Source: Tricholoma matsutake
Lineage: Eukaryota; Basidiomycota; Agaricomycetes; Agaricales; Tricholomataceae
Length of the DNA: 64,000 bases
NCBI GenBank assembly: GCA_026075535.2
Contig: AP026539.1
Coordinates: 9,858,001-9,922,000, forward strand
Reading direction: 5' to 3'
Part shown: positions 1 to 11,947 of the stretch, piece by piece
How positions within the stretch are numbered: position 1 is the first letter of the stretch
How the letters are laid out: each line of letters opens with the position of its first letter
Translations under genes and position numbers: made by a program
The notes under the pieces: model-generated
Seen by the model: the letters and a program-made list of their open reading frames with translations, nothing else
What the model was told of the DNA's origin: nothing
Database searches by the model: none

Positions 1-1
1 A

Positions 2-334
2 GCCGAATATATGGCTCTCTCCGACACTTGTCAGCAGATAGTGTGGATAGAGTCCTTATTCTAGGAACTTGGATATATACTGAAGTGCATACCAATCTGC
101 ACTGATAATCAGGGATCCATCTTTATCGGATCAAATCCAGTTCAGAAAAGAAGGACCAAACATATAGACATTTGCTACCACTATACCTGCGAATGCATAG
201 AAAATGACAAAGTCACAGTCGTTTTCATTCCTGGAAGTGATAATCCGGCTGACATGTTCACAAAGAACCTTGGCGCCATCCTATTCAGGAAATTTAGAGA
301 CTCTCTCGGAATTACTTTTGAGGTTCAAACTTAG
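2..334 (+). pseudogene. 3' end of an old Ty1/copia pol (RNase H C-terminus)
   Basis: The reading frame from base 2 to the TAG at 332-334 encodes the last part of a copia RNase H domain (start AEYMALSDTC, end GITFEVQT). It is nearly identical to the C-terminus of the intact copia polyprotein at 53762-58627 on the other strand. A TAG at 62-64 replaces the CAG (Gln) of the intact copy, so the frame is broken. The element enters from outside the window, and only its 3' end and 3' LTR are visible. Confidence 0.93.
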
Positions 335-352
335 CTGCTTAGAGCACTTTAC

Positions 353-366
353 AGTTTGAGGGGGGG
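353..366 (+). other. polypurine tract of the old copia element
   Basis: The purine run GAGGGGGG lies immediately before the TGTTGAAATT start of the LTR and 19 bases after the pol stop. The intact copia element has the same arrangement, so this is the plus-strand primer site of reverse transcription. Confidence 0.75.
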
Positions 367-625
367 TGTTGAAATTAATTACCAATATTGTTGCATGTGC
401 ATATTCTCCCACATTAATTACCAATATTGATACGTTTCATATGCATATTCCTCTGGAGTCATGTGATATCCTTACTATTATGTATATAAGGAGAACCTGT
501 ACTGTAGTAGGAATATAGTGTTCTTACCTCTGCTAACCCTAGCTCTAAGTCTAACTAAACCCCAGGTAGGTTGTAAGGAACGTGTTGTCTCTTCCCCTGT
601 GCAGCGTATATAGTCTGCTCCAACA
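367..625 (+). repeat. 3' LTR of the old copia element (259 bases)
   Basis: Begins TGTTGAAATT and ends CTGCTCCAACA, with the same termini as the 305-base LTRs at 53425-53729 and 58877-59181. From about 470 onward (TATA region, R and U5) it matches them closely. The first 100 bases differ completely: they carry a direct repeat of ATTAATTACCAATATTG in place of the tandem repeats of the young LTRs. The left LTR is outside the window, so no target duplication can be read. Confidence 0.9.
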
Positions 626-815
626 CCCCCCACATGGGAGTTGTACATCTGTCATCCGATAAAGGGCAGCAGGCGATGACTATTTGCTTACATAATGACG
701 TGCTGACAATGGGTGACGCTACCTTAACTTGAGCTCGTCATAATACAACCAATCAACAACCCAGCATCTATTATTCTTATATCTAGCCACAAACTGAATA
801 AACCCTCGAGAAAAG

Positions 816-836
816 CTACTACTACTACTACTACTA
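816..836 (+). repeat. (CTA)7 microsatellite
   Basis: Seven perfect CTA units. They lie in the otherwise featureless stretch 626-1055, between the old copia LTR and the methyltransferase gene, where no coding signal is convincing. Confidence 0.85.
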
Positions 837-1055
837 GCAACTAGTAGTAAGCGCAAATGTGCCAGCTTAATTGATTTCATTCTTTCTGCCGAGTTGTGCC
901 GACCATGGGAAAATGAGGTATTAGCGAGGCACAAATTTAGATCTGACGTCCGCCATCCTTGTGAGAGACCTTGTAACATTCATTGTTGATTCCCACCGCA
1001 CCTCGAGAGCGGCGCAGCCGCAGCACTTGTAATACACATAATAGTATAAAGCCAA

Positions 1056-1979
1056 CTACACCCTCTGCCACACAACTATCCTTTCGTGTCCAACATGCGT
1101 CTCCATAGATACCGCAGGCACTTTATCCAACACCTTGACAAAGTTCTCGCCTAGGACTTCTGTGTAGTGTTCGACGCGAACAAAATGTGGTGGACCACCG
1201 GCATGGTATGGTTCAATTGGAAAGACCAAGGTGATAAGATATCCACCTGGTTTGAGGAGGGAGGTCATTTGGCGCCCCCAGTCAGGCCTGAGCGAGGGGG
1301 GGATGGCAACAAAGAATCTAAGACACATGTCAAGAAAAGAGAAACATAGTATCTCGCTCTGGGCACACACGTGTAATCATAAACAAGGTCTAACGGCTCG
1401 GATAACTTGAAGTTGAAGAAGTCCCCCTGCTCGAATTTCACTTTTCCTGCTGGAGGTGTTTCTTTAGATGCCAAATTCCTTGAAACTAACGTCAACATTT
1501 ACTCTGAGGGTTACAATAAGTATGTTTCTCACTTGCTGGCGATCTCGAGTGCTGTATCGGCGACATCCAAGCCGAGCGTGTCAAGGCCTAGCGTGGACGC
1601 AATGTAAATTACATCATAGCCCTACAATCGGCATTTTCAACCTCCTATCATGATGCGCTTGTCCATAGACTTACCGCTCCGCACCCGGGAACGAGAGCAC
1701 GTCCTGCTCTAGGAAACGCAATTTCTCCGGATTCGATTACGTCTCGCAACGGGGGTTGAAAATCTCCGCCATCCCAGGGCGTAATCTTCGCTTGCCTGTT
1801 TTTTTACATAACATTCAAAAGCGCCGCCGGATACCAATGGTTATGCTGGCTTACCAGGCTGTATTCCATGTCTTCGGATCGTCCTTGTTGATGAGAGTAC
1901 GAAGCTTTTCTCTGTCAGACGGCGAAATGAATGCAGACCCCTCTGTCTGAGAAGGACCTTCAGGGGATATGCTTGCCAT
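1056..1979 (-). CDS. TPMT-like SAM-dependent thiol methyltransferase, 234 aa, five exons
   Basis: Exons read by eye: 1979-1855, 1795-1675, 1621-1533, 1478-1371 and 1317-1056; they sum to 705 bases with one open frame. The N-terminal part carries the family signature WNTAWQAKITPWDGGDFQP. The SAM-binding motif I is LVPGCGAGYDV, followed by the acidic LGLDVAD strand end, then KVKFEQGDFF and the motif IV-like LDLVYDYT. The C-terminal part has LLKPGGYLITLVFP and GGPPHFVRVEHY. Length and motif order fit the fungal thiopurine/thiol S-methyltransferase (TPMT, HOL-like) superfamily. These transfer methyl groups from S-adenosylmethionine to thiols or halides in the cytosol; the substrate cannot be inferred. 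The start ATG at 1979 faces the gene at 2583 across a roughly 600-base shared upstream region. I see no frame damage. Confidence 0.88.
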
Positions 1980-2582
1980 GACTCAGTGGTTGTTCTGGAG
2001 GAAAGTATGTTAGTGAGAACTGATTACTGAGACCATAAGATATATAAACACGTTGGTGTCCCACTTTTCTTGCAGGTGATTGATTTCCGGCTGACCTGTA
2101 ACAGGTCGTTATCGTGAAATATATTTAGAACCGGGCCTGGTTTGCAATGTAGAACTGCATGCTATGAGAAGATGGTACATCAAGATTTTTTGTCTGAAAA
2201 CCTAGAACACCATTAGTTCCAGCGCTATTTGATCTATCCCGAAAAAAAAAAGAAGACCAGCCTCGAGATGGACGACCGAAGGCAATGAAGGGAGAGGGAT
2301 GAGACCCCGAGAGTTAGGGTGACTGGGGACCAAACACATGTTGGCTTTCGATCGTACAAGTGGCTGGCATGAGTTCTGGAATTGCTGCTAACCAACTGAT
2401 CTCCCAGTTTCAGGTCTTGCTTTCTCTGGGTTTAGTACTCTGATTGTGCACGGCGATCTTTTAACGTTGATACCACGCAAGGTATCCATAAAAAAATCTT
2501 GCAATTGTGTCCTTGTCTTATTGTGTGTAAGTTACAATTTGTATTAATATCGATCGTCTACAGTTTCTAATTCTATGTCTAG
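1980..2582. promoter_or_regulatory. shared upstream region of two divergent genes
   Basis: This 603-base stretch lies between the methyltransferase start (minus) and the Pro/Ser-rich gene start (plus) and holds no ORF I can support. Near its right end, GTAAGT at about 2527 and TCTAG just before the ATG at 2583 could bound a 5'UTR intron of the plus gene. No defined operator was recognised. Confidence 0.35.
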
Positions 2583-4629
2583 ATGTCAGCGTATGCACCT
2601 CCCACCAGAGCATCCGTCCCACCAGGATGGGTTCCGCCTTACCAAGGTCCTCCTCCAATACCTGCTAATATGAATGTCAATCAGCAGCAGTGGAATGCAG
2701 GCCATTGGCAGTTTAACTCTGCGTTTAGCAATCAGCGTCCTGCTCCTCAATATCAGATGCCGTGGCAGCCCGGCCAGGCTTGGCCACAGATGTCTCAACA
2801 TTTTCAAGCAACACAACGCCAACAACCCCAAAACCCCTACAAAAAGACAGTCAGAGAGCCGAGTGCAGAGTATCTGGCTTCTAGCCTTTCCGACAATCCG
2901 TTAGGGCTTCATGGTCTGGTTCCTTTGTATGTACTCTTTTGCTTCGACATCTCGCCCAGCTGAAATCTTGACTTGCAGGGAAAACCGTTATGGAGATGAA
3001 GGGCAGCCGGACGCTCCGACACCTTGGATCTGGAATCCAGACAAACTTGCCGACGACGATGCTCCGCCACCGGGTGCTACCATTACCAACGTATCACATG
3101 GCAATGCTTCCCGTCCATCAGTGGCATCTCGAAGCCGGCAGTTGTCAGACCCGCTCGTATCCAGTCAACAGCGTGTCACTGCTGATGCTAGGAACGCGCG
3201 GCATGCTACAGATCCTGCACCAACCAGCGGGAAGGCATCTGTAGAACATGGAAGGAACCGAACGCCTCCTTCTTCTATACCATCGTCCTCTAGTCGAGAC
3301 GCCCTTCCCAAGCTTGATCGGCCACTTGCTCGTCCCAAAGACCCAGATTTCTATCGGCGGCGTGGGCTGTCGCCTCCTAAATATTCTGACCACAACTTAC
3401 ACATTCGGCATACATCGTCACCGGTGCAGGATCACTCACCACCAACAGCACCGCCAGTGTCAGCACCGCCAGCACCGGAAAGCTTCACTGCAAAGCAAGA
3501 ACTCGTACCGACCTTCAGCTCCGGCATCATTAGGACCCCAGAATATTACAGGAACTCAAGTCGAAGTTCGTCGGTTTCTAGTACCCGCGAAAATTCCCAG
3601 GGTTCGATGGACTCTGTGACATCGCGGATCCAGCGCTTGAGTATTTCGTCTGGCTCCTCTTCATCACGCCCTGAACCTCTCACCCGGCATTCTTCTATGC
3701 CCTCCACTCCTTCGTCCACCACCTCCGAGTCCAGCATAAGTGGATCGACCCTTGTGGACGAGCCTTCCAGCATGCTTAGCCCGCTCATGATAGCCCAGAC
3801 CCCCAAGCCCAACAACACGCGACCCGTCGAGCGGCATTATACGTACCCCGATATGAGTGGTGCCTCCGCAGCGCAAAGTCTGGCGACGATCTCTGAGTCA
3901 CCAGCGAACACCATGGATTTGACGCCTGTTCCTGCGCGGCGGATGACTCTGCAGCAACACACTCCGCCAGAAAGCCATCCCTCTCCTTCTACCGTGCGCA
4001 GGTCTGATGAATCTCCTGCCCGTGGTCGTGCTACCATATACGCTCCAGCAAAATATACCCCGCCGCGCGACAATACAGCTGGGCACACTCTTCATCCCTC
4101 TCCTGGGAGCGGGGGAGGGACTAGCTCCAGTTCGTCTCGACACCGCGATGCCCCCCTAATACCCAACTCTCTTCCCTCCCCATTGACGCCGACCCACTCA
4201 CACGAAGGCGAGCCCGTGCCTCGTGTATACACCAAGATCGCGATGCCCGCCCCCCCGAACTCAGGAGTATCGCGTGCCCCACGTCGGAGGGGGTTCTGGA
4301 ACAGGCGCGGTGACCACTTCTATGTTGGCTATGTGGTGTATGCGCCGGTGGACCTAGCGTACCCGGAGGAGCTGAAGGACTACCCGCACGAGGACGTCGG
4401 GTATCGCGATGAGTTTGGCAGCGAGCTGAAGTACGATCCCGAAAGATCCGAGTTGCCAGATTCATTGCCATTGAAAGGGCAGCCGCCTGTAAAGCCTTAT
4501 AGAAGTGTGAGTATATCTTTGGTTATCGTTTTTGGGGGTGTGGTGATTAATCTGGTGTCTTTCTAGTTTATTGTCTATGATAATCAACCTTATCCTCAAC
4601 GACCGTCATCATCTGTACGAATATCATAA
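2583..4629 (+). CDS. Pro/Ser-rich protein of unknown function, 644 aa, three exons
   Basis: Exons 2583-2926, 2979-4506 and 4567-4629 (introns GTATGT...TTGCAG and GTGAGT...TTCTAG) give a continuous 645-codon frame. Residues 1-100 are Pro/Gln/Trp-rich (MSAYAPPTRASVPPGW). A folded-looking patch around residues 95-130 (SAEYLASSLSDNPLGLHGLVPL, then a DAPTPWIWNPDKL motif) is followed by about 350 residues of low-complexity Ser/Pro/Thr. The C-terminus is compact and rich in aromatics (GFWNRRGDHFYVGYVVYAP, then EDVGYRDEFGSELKYDPE). The arrangement of disordered middle and structured ends suggests a scaffold or regulatory protein, but I recognise no named domain. It converges on the RBR ligase gene, 278 bases between stops. 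Confidence 0.8.
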
Positions 4630-4907
4630 TTCGCTTATCCCATGCTACATCCTACTCTAAATACTTTTTTACATAACTATGATTTGATCTTTCGCTCTCT
4701 CTCTGCCGCTTGTCTGCCAGTCCATAATCAAGTGGACTCTACCAAACAACTTGTACATGCATACTATTTTAATCAGTACAAAAGCATTGGAAAATGAGAC
4801 GTTATACATGTAAGGTTACAAGGAGAGGTAAGTCAGAGATACAACAAAATCTATAAATAAGCCAAAAGGGGCAATGCATACACGTACACAAAAGAAACTC
4901 AATAAAC
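4630..4907. other. intergenic region between convergent genes
   Basis: A 278-base AT-rich spacer between the stop at 4629 (plus) and the stop at 4908 (minus), presumably holding both 3'UTRs and polyadenylation signals. No further feature is visible. Confidence 0.5.
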
Positions 4908-7900
4908 CTAGAAGACAAGATCCAAGCCAATACCGCCATGCACGCTCCGCATATGGTCGTAGATCCCTTCACCGCGCGGGAACATCTGGAGACACACCCA
5001 ACAGGTGTGCGTTTGACACTGCGTGCACGTCATGTGGTTGCACCCCTCTGCACGTTCGATCGGAATTTTACAACCGGGACATTTTTTGACATCGTGGTTC
5101 TTCATCCATTCCTCGAATAAGCTGTCCTCACTTCCTGCACATGCAAAGCCGTCGTGCGCTTCTACGTGGCAGTTCGGACAAATGCGGAGGAGACATGACG
5201 GGCATTGCAGGACGGTGTCGGATGCAGCCGTGCGGTAAATCTGAGGGCAGTCAGGCGAAGGACAGTAGTGGAACTCGTCCGGCCTGGACTGCACATACAA
5301 GGAAAAGGCTGCATTAACGACTGCATCGAATTCAGACACTGTGAGTATCTCCCGTACGAGATCGAGCGATATCCGTTCTGTACATTTTGCTCCGCTAGCA
5401 AGACAGGTAAGGGGGAAATATTTGTTGTCAATAGACGAGATGAGGTAATCTTTGAGGCAGGCACGACACCAACTATGTCCGCAAGGCAGGGTTATCCGAG
5501 CAGTGACTTGGTTGAAGCAAACAGGGCACTCTGCAATATTGGAAGGCCGTTCTTCGGAGTGGCGTGAACGCGCACGACGGATGGCTTCACGAGCGGCCTC
5601 GTACGCTACATCATTGCCACGTATTTGGAGATTTCGATTCTGGATGTCGACGTCGACATTCTCGAATCCCAGCTCCTCTCGCAGCATTACCAAGTCTTTG
5701 TTCAGGAAAAGACCAATAAGTTGTCCATCAAGAGGAAGTGTGCGGATACGTTGCGAGCGCAACTCGTGAAGTTTCGTAAGGAGTTTTGCACGTACTTTTG
5801 CACGATTTTGGGCAGACCCGAGCAGTCGGATCATTCGTCTATTGTTATCCTTATGAATGGTGACGCCAGGATTTGCCTGTTCGAGTTCAGTTATAAATGA
5901 ATTTCCAGCGGGTCTTGCAAAAAAACCATCCCATGCTACCTGTCCATCGTCCCGAACGACCTCACCATTCAAAATTTTTTCGAATTCGGACTTGAGGTGT
6001 CCTAATGCTTTGACATCCTCGCCCGACAACTTCACAAAGACTGGCTGAAGAGGGTTGCGAATGACTACAGATATCGTGGCCCCACCTCGCAACCATGCCG
6101 CTCTGCGAAGTAGCTGTATATCGTTCTCTAACTTCTCGTGCATGGCCGGTGATAGAGAATACGACAGAGAGCGAAAATGACGGGCAAACACTACGTTTTT
6201 CCCTGTGAACATGGGTCTTCTACCGTGTAGGCGGTTGCATGCAGCTTGCGCATCGCCAGCAGTCGGGAAATGCGCCCATGCACAGACGGTGGCACCGTTT
6301 CGGTACGGAGGGGGCATAACTTCAAAGGAAAGAGGCTCTACGTCCTCCTGTAATATTCGTTTGATAGCGTTAACAGCACGAGGAAGAGACGAATAGTTTG
6401 GTCGTTCCCAGACCACGTCATCTGGGTGCGCGAATCGCTCCATGTCACCTTCGTTGGCATCTGATGGAACACCTCGGAAACAAACAGTGACAGCTCCAAC
6501 AACGGGCAAGCCAACATGGACTGAAGCTTTTACAATATGATCGCCGAACGGGATCCGGGCGGCTTCGATGGCTTGGTTTGCTCGTTCCATTGTGGAATAG
6601 CCCCCATAGGCAACCTTGCTTGGCGCCGCCCATTGTACACGAACTGCAGCATCCTGAAATACAGTCTTCTGCAAATCGTTGACAGGAAGACGAGTGCTGA
6701 TAGTAATATCGAATGCCTGGGCATTATTGAGAGAAACATATGCTTGACGAGCTGCGGCTGGAGTGGAGTATTTCACTCGGGCTGTCTTCGTTGAGGAGTT
6801 CGCCCGAGTGTACCACTTTGTCTCCATTACACGACCGAAAGGTTGCAGCAGTGTATTGACATCTGTGTCAGTCACGTGGACTGGGATGTTATCGAGGAAT
6901 ACCAAACGAGTTTCGAAGCCAGTTATGATATCTCTGATATCGAACCCTGCAGCAATCTGCACTTTGGCGTGATCATGGACGACAACAGTTAATGTGGGTA
7001 AAAGTTGCTATATAGTCTTCGCTGTGAGTAGATCTTAGAACAATAAATAATAACAAACATTTTTGATGCTAGCACCGCGCAAAGCCGGAGAGTCTTCCTT
7101 CGGATTCGGCTTATGTGTATTCTAAATTGAGTTGTCAGAACAAAAAGACTTGAAGTGGCTAGATACGCTACCGCCGTCGGTGAATCCTCAGGAGCTGGAT
7201 GTGCTTGCGTCGGAGAATCGTACTCCAAGTCACCATGAGTGTAGAAACAGGCGTATCCTCGATTGCATTCATTACGAAGCCACCTGCGACAGGTTTGAGG
7301 CTTCGGACGCGAACGCGGATGTCTCCCCGTCACTGGGGGGTCATATTCAAGATCGCCATGGACAAAGGGGCAGCTGTATTCAAGCGTGCACCTATTATTA
7401 AGCCAATGTCGACAGAATTCAGAATATCTTGGCGGAGGACGCTTCATCATAAGGCGAGTATGATCTGTTCGAATGGAATCTGGGGATTGTTCTCTGGGTG
7501 ACGACTGAGAAGAAGAGGTATCCGAAGAGGAAAAAATCTAGTTAGTCATCAGGTGTGTAATAGACTGAGAAATGAATCTCACAGACGAGTCCAACGTGCT
7601 GCAGTCAGACGTTTGAATGCCGTCCGTCCAGGCGTGTTCGTCGATAGGATATCCCCAAAAACCAGTCTGGGGGTCCCACTGAAGATCAGAATACAAAGGA
7701 GGAGGGATATCGGTGAGGCCACACGAAGTGTCAGGTAGGGATCGATCAAACGAGGATCGCTCGTTCGATTGATCCCTGGAGTGGCCCTTCGACGCTACCT
7801 CACTGCTCCCTTCTCTCCTCAGAACGACACTGGACCGCCCCAAGAGCCGCTATGGATCAGATGAGCAGAGCAAATCCAATGAGAGTAAGACATACTCGGG

Positions 7901-8243
7901 ACACAGTGCATTCCAACGGTGCTTTGTTCTGACCTTTTGGTGGCAGCTTCACGACGATCCCTGATAAGGCCTGCGCCTCGAGTAAACCTTCGGCATAGGA
8001 AGTGCTTTGCGGCAATGGTTCCTCTACGCTGTGAATCTCTGGTCCATGGGTGGTTTTATTGGCATTTCTACACCCTTGATCTTGTACTGTCCCGGTCAAA
8101 ACTTGAACCTCCGGAGGCCGGGGATTACTACGCGGAAGTATGCGACAGCAATCGGATCCATGATAACGCATATCAAAACGTCTGCAAACTTCGTTTCTTG
8201 TGGCGCGAGTGGGATAAGCCTTTGACATAATTAGTGAACTCAT
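4908..8243 (-). CDS. CCCH zinc finger plus RBR-type E3 ubiquitin ligase, about 1047 aa, five exons
   Basis: Exons 8243-7896, 7849-7583, 7537-7172, 7121-7059 and 7007-4908. All four introns are phase 0 and leave one frame of 1048 codons. Two CCCH fingers (C-x7-C-x5-C-x3-H) sit near residues 247-266 and 288-306. Residues about 350-830 hold repeated RRM/KH-like folds (for example TRLVFLDNIPVHVTDTDVNT). The last 206 residues are RING1 (CPVCFNQ...CGHSWCRAC), IBR (FHYCPSPDCPQ...CPSC...CPNCHVEAHDGF) and RING2 (CPGCKIPIERAEGCNHMTC); the Cys of AEGC, near residue 1004, is at the catalytic position. RBR ligases form a thioester with ubiquitin before transfer, and CCCH plus RRM-like domains imply RNA or RNP targets. 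The first exon (residues 1-116) shows no known domain and its ATG is the least certain part. Donor GTAGCG of intron 3 is weak. Confidence 0.85.
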
Positions 8244-8754
8244 CCTTCACGGGTTGGCAACAACCCACCTCCCAGCCGAAGGCGTAAGATGTTTGGGAAT
8301 TCAAACGTCTTATCCGTGGGCTTTGCGACTGTGTGACTGAGCTGAAGATATGGCAGTTGCCAGAGAAGCGCAAACGTACTTGGGTCTCTATTCTAGGTAC
8401 GATGACATGACTGTCGCTTGCGCAACGCTTGTCCTTGTTGGACGTAGCATGTAATCCTAGATTAAAGAAGTTCTCGTTCGAATTCTGAAAACATGGTGAG
8501 GCCACAAGACCGCTAATTACCAAACGAACGCTAACCAATGATTGCGAGCCATTCAGATGCAAAGCAGTTTTTCTGTCCGGGTGTAACTGCTTTATATCTT
8601 TTAACAAGTTCTCGACATCATGGATGCCAATCTTCCGCTCCACCACATTTGTCTTCTTCGATGTTCGTTGGGAAACAGCATCGTGCGCTGCAGACTGAAT
8701 AGGGTGAACTTGATTCGTTTGCCGTCTGGCGGCGGTCGTTTTTACGCCGAGCAT
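8173..8754 (-). CDS. hypothetical 193-codon ORF, doubtful gene or missed 5' exon
   Basis: An ATG-initiated frame (MLGVKTTAARRQTNQ) of 193 codons overlaps the first 71 bases of the RBR ligase gene in another frame. It has ordinary amino-acid composition, including a mildly amphipathic HDVENLLKDIKQLHPDRK segment, but no domain I recognise. It could be an independent small gene, an upstream exon of the CCCH-RBR gene, or chance. Its length alone is weak support. Confidence 0.3.
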   Translation of the reverse strand: MLGVKTTAARRQTNQVHPIQSAAHDAVSQRTSKKTNVVERKIGIHDVENLLKDIKQLHPDRKTALHLNGSQSLVSVRLVISGLVASPCFQNSNENFFNLGLHATSNKDKRCASDSHVIVPRIETQVRLRFSGNCHIFSSVTQSQSPRIRRLNSQTSYAFGWEVGCCQPVKDEFTNYVKGLSHSRHKKRSLQTF

Positions 8755-9521
8755 CGTGCAGCAGCAACGAGCCCCAGCTCGTCAAGATAAATTTTTTGAA
8801 TTCGCAACCTCAGTTTGACCTCGTAACATGATCCAGATCTGGTAAATAGCTCTCACGAACACAAGCAACAATAGGAATCGTCATATTCTTGGACGACGGC
8901 CAGTTGACGGCCAGTAGGCTGAATGTCAAATGAGGAAGATGTTAATGACAACTCGATACCCCACGGTTTCAGGGTAAGCCAATAATTTCTACCTCGAGGA
9001 CAATTCTGCATGGCTGAAACGAACTGATGCACGAGGTGTGTTACTATGTTACTATTTTGATATCTACCTACGCTACATAAGTAGCTAAGGACATACTAAA
9101 AAGTAAGCCTCGATAGACCTAGATACGGAGAGACCAGAAAAAAAACGTCCACCAATACTGTATGTGCTCGACCATGCAAAGAGTCCATTCCTATCCAAAA
9201 TAGGATACTAGATATGGTTAGTATTAGTATCACTGGCAACTTGAACTGTCTTCGAAGTCTGCTCGAGGACGACTCTATATACCAAGCTTTGCTGGAAGTA
9301 CTACTAACAGTAACAGTAAAATTATATGCGGGAAATCATCATTTTAACGTTGTGGCTGCGTTGATATATCGATCAGAGTTTGTGAAAAACGCTCAACAAC
9401 GAAGCATTGTACCATTGACAGAGCTTGACAGTACATAGTCGAACCGGACGATACGAGTATCATCCAGTTGGATACAATAATGGTATGACCAAAACATGCA
9501 TGTACAGGTGTGAGGGGAGTT
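8755..9521. other. intergenic region, nothing recognised
   Basis: This 767-base stretch lies downstream of the Kar5-like gene and upstream of the doubtful ORF at 8173-8754. It contains only short frames in all six phases and no repeat or RNA signal that I can support. Confidence 0.5.
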
Positions 9522-11936
9522 TTAGCACAGAGTCGTTAACGTACACAGTCGGTCAGGTATGCGAGAAACACGAGGACCAGAAGATCGACGATAATGGTGA
9601 TGAGAACGATGCGATTGAAGGCTAGATGGATTCAGCTGATACTTGAAGGCGTACGACAGCGGCAGCGAAGGACTCCGAGATACCAGGCTTGGTGTTTCTT
9701 GGGAGATTGCTTGGAGACTAAGAGCTTGGATCAGAACGGGTACTGAAGAGTTCTACATCTTATGATGCGCTTATCACATACGGAGATTCGGCGTATCTCA
9801 ACAGGTACCTTCGGACGGAGAGAATCGCCACTGACATGGTCTGAAGGAGAGATCATGAGTTAGGATTACAATCAGCAGTGACACATACCATAATTGCGGA
9901 TAGCGTGGCTCGTAACAGATACCCGAAGAGACTCAAAATGGCAAACGTAATACGATAGATAGGAAGATTATTCATGTAACCGAACGATGACGGATCGACT
10001 TCCAAACATCATTAAAATTTATGTTAGTCACACTTAACGAAAACAAACCTCGCATGATAAATTGTAACGCGCTCATCAACGTAGCATACAACCACTGAAA
10101 AGGTCCATGGCCTTGCAAAATAAGAATTTGGCGGATGAATGCTGCTGTTGAATTGATCTTTTCCAGTTCGGCGTGAGTTGTGCTTGTCAATCGCGACATT
10201 GTGTCGACTAGCTGTACGGCGGACAGCGACGCTTGCCGCTGTACATCCTGTAGAAGATGGGCTTGTCGGAATGAGTCGTTGAAAATGCGAGCAGCCTCTG
10301 AAGAAGCGGAGGATAACAGGAAAATAGACTACGTAAATTCAATCTACGGATATTTAAGATGATAAGACAAGAACTCCCCTGTGATAGGCTGTTGATTTCG
10401 GATCCGAAGTCCATCCATCGTTCCTGTATTTGACTCTACGAAATGTTAAACATGGTAGGAGCTCGGAAGAGGAGACACCCGTACTGTCAAAGAAAGCGAT
10501 GCTTGATTGTCGGCGAGGGAACGAGCAACAATCGAATCGACATGGTTGACAAATAGAGAAGACAGATGGGAAGATAATTCGCGAGCATGCTGTGGGAATT
10601 ATAAGTCAGGGGACCTAGACTTCATTCATTGACGAAATTTACCTCTTGCGAAATACGTTGCAGACCAATCTCCGCCTATGAAGCTGTGAGAGATTCAGCG
10701 GGGAACGCCTAGCATTCATGCGTACTTTGCTGATGAGATGAGAAACATCTTCTGTTTGACGTAGATGGACATCTCTAAATAACACCAGTGTCTGACAGCA
10801 CGAATAACTTGGAAAAGTAAGGAGTCGCAGTCTAAGTATACCCACATTAGCCGTGTCCGTTTCTAGCCGTGAGTGACTTTGTGCGCTGGTAGTGCTGAAA
10901 CTTGCGAACGCCGACTGTAATTGGAGAACGGCTTCTTGAAATTCCTGCAATGATCGGAAAGCTAAGTTAAGATGAGGGAGCAGAAATACCAACCATTAAT
11001 CGACTATCCCAAGTCCTTATGAACCTCTCGGTATCTTTCTCTCTTGATATTAAAAAGCGGAGTAGGATAGCTTTCTCTAGAGTGGCATTTTTATAAATAT
11101 CCCTGGCAGTGTCTACATGGAGACAAATTCAACAGAATGAACAATTTGGAGACATAAGTCGCAACGGACCGATATCATTCCAACGTCGAAACGCAAAGCA
11201 GAGCTGAGCTGAGGGATAATGAGAATCAAGGGTTTCTCTGTCAGTGTCTGGTTTTACGTACGAACTTCACGAAGATATCCCGAGTAGCTGGACCAGAACT
11301 GTGCGCTCCGGGAGAGGGCACTGATAAGTTCGCGAAAATTAAGTAGCTCTGGAGGCATATATGCGCGTCTTACTCGACACACTCCCCCTGTAATCGTGGA
11401 TTGGGGGGCTGTTGATAGAGAACAGAGTCAAGAGAGAATGAAACACATTCTAAAGGAGTAGAATGATGCGTGGCAGTTGCTAGTTCGCAAAGGGTCATGG
11501 ATATGGCCGCTGGTATCAGAACTTCAGCTTGCATATAGTAGACTGTGGGATGTGCACTCATTACCATTGATGCGTTCGCCTTCGCTCATATCTAGTTGTC
11601 CACAATGCGTCCGAATGACGCCCGCAGCCTTCCGAAAACAATCTGGCCTACGAGTGTAATGGTCGAGAGAGTCTGCAACAATGTAATATTGGCAAGAGGT
11701 TTGCGGAGCAGTGTTTGATGAGAAGTTACCCTGACCAAGAAGAAGGGAATTAATTTCTGCCTCTGTAACTGGATCTAGATATACGAGGTGAGTAATAGCT
11801 AGACGACGACGCGTCGATAATTACCAATGGTGGTTGTCGTGGTTTTCAGCGCGTTATGATTGAATTTTCTGGGCCACGATATGGCCAAAGGACAAGTGAT
11901 TAAGGAGAGAAAAAGGAAGAAGGTAGCTAGAAACAT
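9522..11936 (-). CDS. KAR5: Kar5/Tht1-like nuclear fusion (karyogamy) membrane protein, about 15 exons
   Basis: The start at 11936 opens a clear signal peptide (MFLATFFLFLSLITCPLA). Short exons joined by 45-65 base introns then read through SCQYYIVADSLDHY, RPDCFRKAAGVIRTHC, AAISMTLCELATATHHSTPLEC, GECV-DALSRSAQFWSSYSGYLREV and PQLCFAFRRWNDI-DTARDIYKN. This Cys-rich N-terminal block (MTLCELA, WSSYSGYLREV, C-x-AFRRW) is the signature of the Tht1/Kar5 family. A long coiled-coil-like lumenal region follows, then two hydrophobic segments near the C-terminus (LYATLMSALQFIM and RITFAILSLFGYLLRA) and a basic tail ending at TAA 9522-9524. Kar5 proteins act at the nuclear envelope in fusion of haploid nuclei during mating. 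Exon borders near 10330-10400 are the least certain. The start lies 11 bases after the stop of the next upstream ORF. Confidence 0.78.
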
Positions 11937-11947
11937 GACGGTAAGTA

